A DNA stretch of 64,000 bases from Amycolatopsis sp. CA-128772 (GTDB lineage Bacteria; Actinomycetota; Actinomycetes; Mycobacteriales; Pseudonocardiaceae). Below are positions 58,919 through 64,000 of the stretch, in pieces (the stretch's first letter is position 1; every line of letters begins with the position of its first letter). Made by a program: the position numbers and the translations under genes. The stretch spans positions 1 through 64,000 of the forward strand of contig NZ_PPHG01000086.1 in assembly GCF_002904295.1 (NCBI RefSeq). The letters run 5' to 3'. The notes under the pieces were generated by a model. That model was given only the letters and a program-made list of their open reading frames with translations, had not been told where the DNA came from and did not search any database.

Positions 58919-59792
58919 CGCTGCTCCTCGCGTGCTGGTCGATGAGGTCGAGCACGGTGGGCCACGCGCCTTCGGGGAGGTCGTGCCCCATGCCCCGCAC
59001 GGTTTCGCGGCGGGCGCCCGGGATGGCGCGCGCGGTGGCGGCGCCGCCGGTGGGGTGGACCATCCGGTCGCGGTCGCCGTGGATCACCAGCGTCGGCGCG
59101 GTGATCTTCCGCAGCAGCGGTGTCCGGTTGCCGGACTTCATGATCGCGGCCAGCTGGCGGCCCACGCCGCCGGCGGTCGGGTCGCGGTCCCAGCCGGTGC
59201 CGGCCAGCTCGCGCACGAAGGCTTCGTCGAACGGGAAGCCGTGCGAGCCGATGTGCCGGAACATCCGGACGGCGCTTTCGACCGCCTCTTCGCGGGACTT
59301 CGGCGGCTTCGCGCCCATCATCCGCAACGTCGAGAGCGCGGGACGGCCGAGCAGCCGTGACCCGGTCGTCGACATGATCGACGTCAGGGTGCGGATCCGG
59401 TCCGGGTACAGCGCCGCGGTGGTCTGCGAAATCATGCCGCCCATCGAGACGCCGGCGATGTGCGCGGTCTCGAGGTCGAGGGCGTCGAACAGGCCCATCG
59501 TGTCGGCGGCCATGTCCGTCAGGTCGTACTGCTGCGCGGGAAACCGGCCGGCGAGCATGCCGAGCAGGCTCGGCGGCCGGAACCGCGGGTGCGTCGAGCG
59601 GCCGGCGTCGCGGTTGTCGAACCGGATGACCTGGTAGCCGCGTCCGGCGAGGTTCGCGCAGAAGGCGTCCGGCCAGCTGTGCAGCTGCTGGCCCAGCCCG
59701 GCGACGAGGACCAGCGGCTCGGCGCCGGCGTCCCCGATCCGTTCGTAGGCCAGGGAAATGCCCCGGCCGGCGTCGGCGATCTCTTCGGTCAC
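58902..59792 (-). CDS. Alpha/beta hydrolase in the P450 operon
   Basis: This 296-residue protein has the hydrolase core: LVLVAGLGQQLHSW (oxyanion), FDNRDAGRSTHP, nucleophile AGVSMGGMISQ, acid in VIHGDRDRMVHP and His in GMGHDLPEG. It is of the kind that hydrolyses esters or lactones, the expected product of the Baeyer-Villiger enzyme two genes on. GTG 59792 overlaps the P450 stop as GTGA. Confidence 0.9.
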   Translation of the reverse strand: MTEEIADAGRGISLAYERIGDAGAEPLVLVAGLGQQLHSWPDAFCANLAGRGYQVIRFDNRDAGRSTHPRFRPPSLLGMLAGRFPAQQYDLTDMAADTMGLFDALDLETAHIAGVSMGGMISQTTAALYPDRIRTLTSIMSTTGSRLLGRPALSTLRMMGAKPPKSREEAVESAVRMFRHIGSHGFPFDEAFVRELAGTGWDRDPTAGGVGRQLAAIMKSGNRTPLLRKITAPTLVIHGDRDRMVHPTGGAATARAIPGARRETVRGMGHDLPEGAWPTVLDLIDQHARSSDVPAS

Positions 59793-61084
59793 GATTCTCC
59801 TCCGGTGCTCCGGCGGCGCACGACCGCGCGGCCGCCCTTGGCCGGGGCGTAGGCCACGCCCCGCGAGTGCCAGCGTTCGCCCGGTTCCCCGGTCGGAACC
59901 AGCGTGAAGTCCCGCAGCAGGGTCCGCAGCACGACGGTCATCTCCATGGTCGCGAAGGCGGCGCCGAGGCAGCGGCGGGTGCCCCCGCCGAACGGGATCC
60001 ACTGGTAGAGATCCGGGCGCGCGCCGGCGAAGCGGTGCGGGTCGAAGGTGGCCGCGTGCGGGAAGACGGCGTCGTCGTCGTGGATCAGCGCGATGCTGAC
60101 CAGCACCGCGTACCCCTTCGGCAGCGTCCACCGGCCGAGCCGGAAGCCGTCCTGCTTGACCTGCCGGGCGGTGAGGTCGATGACCGGGCGGGTGCGCTGA
60201 ACCTCGAGGATGGTGGCGTCGAGCAGCTTGCTGTCCTCGGCGTCGATGAGTTCCTCGACGAGCGCGGGGTGCCGGCGCAGCCGTTCGACGGCCCAGGCCA
60301 GCGTGGTCGCCGTGGTTTCGTGCCCGGCGGTGAGCAGGGTGAGCAGCTGGTCGGAGATCTCCTCGCGGCTCAGGCCCGACCCGTCGTCGTAGCGGGTCTG
60401 CAGCATCATCGCGAGGACGTCGTCGCCGTCCGGCCGGGCCTTCGCGATCAGCCGGTCGACGATCGCGTCGTACTCGCGGCGCATCCGTTCGAAGCGGCGC
60501 CACGGGTTGAAGCGGCCCTTCTTGGAGATCGGTGCGACGGCCAGCCGTGAGCCGAGGGTGACGAACGGCGGGAGCAGCTCGCGCAGCTCGGCGAATTCGG
60601 CCCCTTCGGCGCCGAACACCGCGCGCAGGATGGCGTTGAGGGTGATCCGCATCATCGACGGCAGCGTGGCGAAGGGCTTGTCGTCGGGCCAGGTCGCCAG
60701 TTCGCGGACGGTTTCCTCTTCGACGATCTTTTCGTACGCCGCCAGCCGCCGGCCGTGAAACGGCGGCACCAGCAGCTTCCGCTGCCGTTTGTGCTCGTCG
60801 CCGGACAGCGCGAACATCGACCGCGGCCCGAGCACGCGCCCGAGGTTGACCTCCAGGTTGTCGACGAGGTCGGGCCCGGAGGTGAACAGCTGCTTGATCT
60901 CGGCCGGGCCGCTGATCACGACGGCCCGCCCGAAGATCGGGACGTTCACCGTGAAGGCGTCGCCGTAGCGGTCCCTGAGCCGCCGCATCCCCCGCAGCGG
61001 CTGGGTCAGCGCGTAGGCGCCCTGGACGGCGCGGGGCACGGTGGGCCCCGGCGGCAGCGTCGTGGGGCTCGTCATGGTCGTCAT
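59789..61084 (-). CDS. Cytochrome P450 (CYP135-138-like)
   Basis: This 431-residue P450 has the I-helix motif AGHETTATT, the ExxR motif in EVQRTRP, and the heme loop FGGGTRRCLGAAFA with the cysteine ligand. The N-terminal text (LPPGPTVPRAVQGAYAL, ALSGDEHKRQRKLLVPPFHGRR) recalls the mycobacterial CYP135/137/138 group. ATG 61084 has a strong ribosome binding site (GGGAGGG). It is the first gene of the operon and is divergent from the TetR gene. Ferredoxin partners are not encoded here. Confidence 0.93.
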   Translation of the reverse strand: MTTMTSPTTLPPGPTVPRAVQGAYALTQPLRGMRRLRDRYGDAFTVNVPIFGRAVVISGPAEIKQLFTSGPDLVDNLEVNLGRVLGPRSMFALSGDEHKRQRKLLVPPFHGRRLAAYEKIVEEETVRELATWPDDKPFATLPSMMRITLNAILRAVFGAEGAEFAELRELLPPFVTLGSRLAVAPISKKGRFNPWRRFERMRREYDAIVDRLIAKARPDGDDVLAMMLQTRYDDGSGLSREEISDQLLTLLTAGHETTATTLAWAVERLRRHPALVEELIDAEDSKLLDATILEVQRTRPVIDLTARQVKQDGFRLGRWTLPKGYAVLVSIALIHDDDAVFPHAATFDPHRFAGARPDLYQWIPFGGGTRRCLGAAFATMEMTVVLRTLLRDFTLVPTGEPGERWHSRGVAYAPAKGGRAVVRRRSTGGES

Positions 61085-61110
61085 CGACCCTCCCGGAAGG
61101 TGGTACGCGA

Positions 61111-61132
61111 GCGTACCGTCGGTACGGTACGC
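61111..61132. promoter_or_regulatory. TetR operator in the P450/TetR divergent promoter
   Basis: GCGTACCG and CGGTACGC are perfect 8-base arms around 6 bases. Further GGTAC/GTACC half-sites occur at about 61102 and 61136, so two dimers may bind. The gap is only 84 bases, so the adjacent TetR protein is the likely ligand. Confidence 0.65.
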
Positions 61133-61168
61133 CGGTGTACCATCTCCTTTCAAGAGGAGGGGTATAGC

Positions 61169-61756
61169 GTGATTCCCGTGGACGTCGACACCCGCCGGCA
61201 CCGGCAGCGCCTGCTGGACGGGCTGGCCGGGTCGATCACCGAGGACGGCTTCCGCGACACGACCGTGGCCGGCATCGTCCGCCGCGCCCGGACGTCCCGC
61301 CGCACGTTCTACGAGCACTTCTCCAGCCGCGAGGAATGCCTGATCGCCCTGCTGGCCGACGCGAACCGGTCGATGATCCAGCAGATCTCGGACGCGGTGG
61401 ACCCGCGCGCGCCGTGGGCGGTCCAGGTCCGCCAGGCGATCGAAGCGTGGATCGCCTGCGCGGAGTCGGAGCCGGCGATCACGCTGAGCTGGATCCGCGA
61501 CGTCCCCGCGTTGGGCGCCCAGGCCCGCGACCTGCAGCGCGACGCGATGGAGGGCTTCATCGCGATGACCCAGCGGCTGACGGACACCCCCGAAATGCGC
61601 GCGGCCGGGATCAGCCCGCCCTCGCGGCAGCTGTCGATCATGCTGCTGGGCGGGTTGCGTGAACTGATCGCGACGACCGTCGAGGACGGCGGCCGCGCGG
61701 GGGACGTCACCGAAGTCGCGGTGCGCGCCTCGATCGCGCTGCTCGGCCCGGCGTAG
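61169..61756 (+). CDS. TetR-family regulator of the P450 operon
   Basis: This 195-residue protein has an N-terminal helix-turn-helix (about 10-57: RQRLLDGLAGSI, DTTVAGIVRRARTSRRTFYEHFSSREECLIALL) and a C-terminal ligand domain with no special motif. GTG 61169 follows AGGAGG by eight bases; GTG 61178 is a possible later start. It is divergent from the P450 operon and very likely represses it through the inverted repeat between them. Confidence 0.9.
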   Translation: MIPVDVDTRRHRQRLLDGLAGSITEDGFRDTTVAGIVRRARTSRRTFYEHFSSREECLIALLADANRSMIQQISDAVDPRAPWAVQVRQAIEAWIACAESEPAITLSWIRDVPALGAQARDLQRDAMEGFIAMTQRLTDTPEMRAAGISPPSRQLSIMLLGGLRELIATTVEDGGRAGDVTEVAVRASIALLGPA

Positions 61757-61769
61757 CCGCCCGGGCCGG

Positions 61770-61801
61770 GGTGGCGGCACCCGCCGGCGGATGCCGCCAC
61801 C
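61770..61801. terminator. Terminator hairpin between convergent genes
   Basis: GGTGGCGGCA and TGCCGCCACC form a perfect 10-base stem; the 12-base loop itself contains the palindrome CCGCCGGCGG. It lies 14 bases after the TetR stop and before the end of the convergent NB-ARC gene. Confidence 0.7.
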
Positions 61802-61904
61802 ACCTCCCCCTGCCGCAGCGCCGGAGTCGCGCTGCCCGAGATCAATCTCGCAGGCCGCGGCGGCCCGGGGGAGGGAGGATTCGCGGGATACTTGCGGCCG
61901 GGCG

Positions 61905-64000
61905 TCAGCCCAGCGCGGCCAGCCGGCGTTCGACCCGTTCGATGTCGGACGCCCGGTGCTGCTGCCGGAAGAGGGCGAGGGCGTCGAGCCACAGGTGCCG
62001 GGCCCGGCGGTACCGGTGGGCCGAGGCGTAGACCTCGGCGAGGTCGGCGAGCACGACGGCCTCCTGCTTGGGGTCGCACGCTCCGCGCAGGAGGATGACC
62101 GCGCCCCGGTAGTGGCGGACCGCGCTGTGGTTCCGGTGGGCTCGGTGGTCGATGTAACCGAGGCTGTGCAGGGTGTACGCCTCGGCTCCGGGGTGCTGGA
62201 GCCGGCGGAAGAGGCGAAGCGCGGCTGTGCAGTAGGTGGTGGCCTCGCCGAGTTCGCCGAGGCGCGCGAGTTCCCACCCGACCGTGTTGAGCGCACTGGC
62301 GGTACAGGCGGGCCGGTCGAGCCCTTCGAACACGGACAACGCCTCTCGCGCTGACGCCAGGGCGCGCCGATGCTCGCCCAGCTGTTCCCAGGCGGCGGCG
62401 ATGGCCTGGTGCGCGCTGCCCTGGCCGGCGAGGTCGCCCTCGAGCCGGAACAGCTCGAGGGCCCGGCCGAGGTGCGCCATCCCGGAGACGTGGTCTCCGA
62501 CCATCATCCGCGCCCAGCCGAAGAGACGATGGACCCGGGCCTGGTCGGAGACCGGGTGGATGCCGGCGACGGCGTCGATCGCGGGCTGCCAGGCCCGGAG
62601 GTTGTCGTGCTGGCGGTCGTGGCGCAGGTGGTGGGTGTTCATCGCCCACGCGATGCGCCACACCTCGCCGGTCCAGCCGAGTTCGGCCGCGCGCTGCTGG
62701 ACGGCGAGGAGGTTCGCGTGTTCGTCCGTGAACCACCGCACGGCCGCGGCGTGGTCCTCAAGGGCCGCGGGAACGCACCCGGGCGGCGGGGGCGGCAGGT
62801 CGATCGGCGGGCGGTGGTCGTCGAGCAGGCGCTCGGCGGCGAACGCCGTGTGCAGGTAGAAGCCGGTGAGCCGGCGCAGGGCCTGGTCCCGGGCGGTCCC
62901 GGACAGATCGGTGCGCGCGCGGTCGCGGGCGTAGAGGCGGACGAGGTCGTGCATCCGGTACCGGCCGGGGCGGTGCTGCTGGAGCAGGTGGGCGTGCTCG
63001 AGGGCGCGCAGCGGGGCCCGGACGCGGTGCAGGGGCCGGCCGGCCAGTGCGGCGACGGCCGCGGCCGGGACCTCGGTGCCGGGGACCAGCCCGAGGTGCC
63101 GGAACACGTCCGCGGCTTCGTCGTCCAGCGCGCGGCAGGAGGCGGAGAAGACCGAAGACAGCCGCACCGACGCCTCGCCGGCGTCGAGCCCGTCCAGCCG
63201 GCCGGTCTCGTCGGCCAGTTCGGCGGCCAGCAGGGTCAGCGGGAAGCCCGGGTTCGAGCCGGCGCGGGCCGCGACGATGCTGATGGCCAGCGGCAGACCC
63301 GCGCAGAAGCGGACCAGCGCGGCGCTCGCGCCGGCCTCGGCGCCGACCTTGGCCGCGCCGAGGTGCTTGACGAGCAGCTCGCCGGCTTCGGCCGGGGTGA
63401 ACATCGGCAGCCGCAGCGCGTGCGCGCCGCGGGCGACGAGCCCGGTGAGGTGGTGGCGGCTGGTGACGATCACCGTGCAGCCGGCGCTGCCGGGCAGCAG
63501 CGGTTCGACGGCGGCGCTGTCCCGCGCGTTGTCGAGGATGATCAGCAGGCGCTTCCCGCTGACCAGCGTCCGGTACAACGCGGCCTGCGCGGTCAGGCCG
63601 GCCGGGATGGCCGACGGGTCGGCGCCGAGGGCGTCCAGGAAACCGCGGATCGCGGTTTCGGGCGGCATCGGCGCAGCGGCGGGGTCGAACCCGCGCAGGT
63701 CGACGTACAGCTGGCCGTCCGGGAACCGGTGCCGCTCGCGGTGGGCCCAGTGCAGCGCCAGCGCCGTCTTCCCGACCCCGCCGGCGCCCGCGACCGCCGA
63801 GATGACCAGCACGGAACCGTCCGCGGCCCGGGTACCGGCGGCCGACAGCTCGGCCAGCTCGTCCGCGCGAGCGGTGAACCGCAGGGGTGGCGCCGGGAGC
63901 TGGTGCGGCACGGGCCGGCTCTGCGTGACGGGAACCGTGGCCCGGCGGGGGTTGACGAACCCCAGTTCCGCGTCGGTGGCGACGGCGAGAACGGCGCGGA
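61905..64000 (-). CDS. NB-ARC/TPR regulator, 5' part outside the window
   Basis: The visible 698 codons include a nucleotide-binding NB-ARC module: GAGGVGKTALALHWAH (P-loop), LLIILDNARD (Walker B), TVIVTSRH and GLPLAI, then a winged-helix linker and at least five TPR-like repeats to the C terminus. The preceding PVPHQLPAPPLRFTARADEL linker is typical of AfsR-like and XRE-type STAND regulators. The frame is open to the right edge, so the DNA-binding domain is probably outside the window; GTG 63911 would be a less likely internal start. Targets are unknown. Confidence 0.8.
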   Translation of the reverse strand, partial: RAVLAVATDAELGFVNPRRATVPVTQSRPVPHQLPAPPLRFTARADELAELSAAGTRAADGSVLVISAVAGAGGVGKTALALHWAHRERHRFPDGQLYVDLRGFDPAAAPMPPETAIRGFLDALGADPSAIPAGLTAQAALYRTLVSGKRLLIILDNARDSAAVEPLLPGSAGCTVIVTSRHHLTGLVARGAHALRLPMFTPAEAGELLVKHLGAAKVGAEAGASAALVRFCAGLPLAISIVAARAGSNPGFPLTLLAAELADETGRLDGLDAGEASVRLSSVFSASCRALDDEAADVFRHLGLVPGTEVPAAAVAALAGRPLHRVRAPLRALEHAHLLQQHRPGRYRMHDLVRLYARDRARTDLSGTARDQALRRLTGFYLHTAFAAERLLDDHRPPIDLPPPPPGCVPAALEDHAAAVRWFTDEHANLLAVQQRAAELGWTGEVWRIAWAMNTHHLRHDRQHDNLRAWQPAIDAVAGIHPVSDQARVHRLFGWARMMVGDHVSGMAHLGRALELFRLEGDLAGQGSAHQAIAAAWEQLGEHRRALASAREALSVFEGLDRPACTASALNTVGWELARLGELGEATTYCTAALRLFRRLQHPGAEAYTLHSLGYIDHRAHRNHSAVRHYRGAVILLRGACDPKQEAVVLADLAEVYASAHRYRRARHLWLDALALFRQQHRASDIERVERRLAALG

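Noticed and set aside
63911..64000. GTG 63911 as the true start of the NB-ARC regulator
   Set aside because: The frame stays open to the window edge with plausible linker sequence (AELGFVNPRRATVPVTQ), so the gene more likely continues beyond the window.

Overview
The window is very GC-rich, with GTG starts, many 1 to 4 base gene overlaps (ATGA, GTGA), and actinobacterial families throughout: BTAD/AfsR regulators, PucR regulators, STAS proteins, deazaflavin-type reductases and a CarH-like MerR protein. It looks like a chromosomal segment of a Pseudonocardiaceae-type actinomycete, Amycolatopsis-like by general character. That assignment is inference; no rRNA or other marker is present. I found no tRNA, rRNA, transposase, phage gene or CRISPR array.

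Layout. Bases 1-10.9 kb hold a pectin/arabinan/galactan utilisation locus: the end of a YesL-like membrane protein, two Gfo/Idh/MocA oxidoreductases, a DUF6807 protein, then secreted pectate lyases (PL1, PL3), a pectinesterase (CE8), an arabinanase (GH43) and a beta-galactosidase (GH35). Two of the promoters carry LacI-type palindromes near the predicted start of transcription. From 11 to 22.6 kb come regulators and small enzymes: STAS, BTAD regulator, cupin/TetR pair, tandem UspA, prepilin peptidase, a frameshifted exported protein, an epimerase, a PucR-like regulator with an esterase, and a quinone reductase. From 22.7 to 31 kb lie glgC-glgA (translationally coupled), a polytopic GT-C-like protein, another STAS protein, a CarH-like MerR regulator and a PucR regulator. 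From 31 to 41.9 kb lie an EF-G paralogue with a probable leader peptide, an aminotransferase-V enzyme, an acyltransferase, a GT87 mannosyltransferase, a flavin monooxygenase, a MarR pair and an Fe-S photolyase.

The most striking part is 41.7-53.5 kb. Two divergent, tightly coupled operons face each other across a 386-base control region. One encodes a secreted protein, a FadD32-like fatty acyl-AMP ligase, a Pks13-like synthase (ACP-KS-AT-ACP-TE) and an MFS exporter. The other encodes a secreted antigen-85-like acyltransferase, a short-chain reductase and a GT1 glycosyltransferase. Step for step this parallels the last stages of mycolic acid assembly (activation, Claisen condensation, beta-keto reduction, sugar attachment, export, extracellular transfer). 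If the genus assignment is right, it sits in a lineage regarded as mycolate-free.

From 53.5 to 64 kb come a YdcF-type membrane protein, a LigD phosphoesterase-domain protein, a DUF998 protein, NAD kinase, and a TetR-controlled operon of P450, alpha/beta hydrolase, SDR and Baeyer-Villiger-type monooxygenase. A large NB-ARC/TPR regulator runs off the right edge. Short 21-base tandem repeats of one apparent family occur in three intergenic regions.
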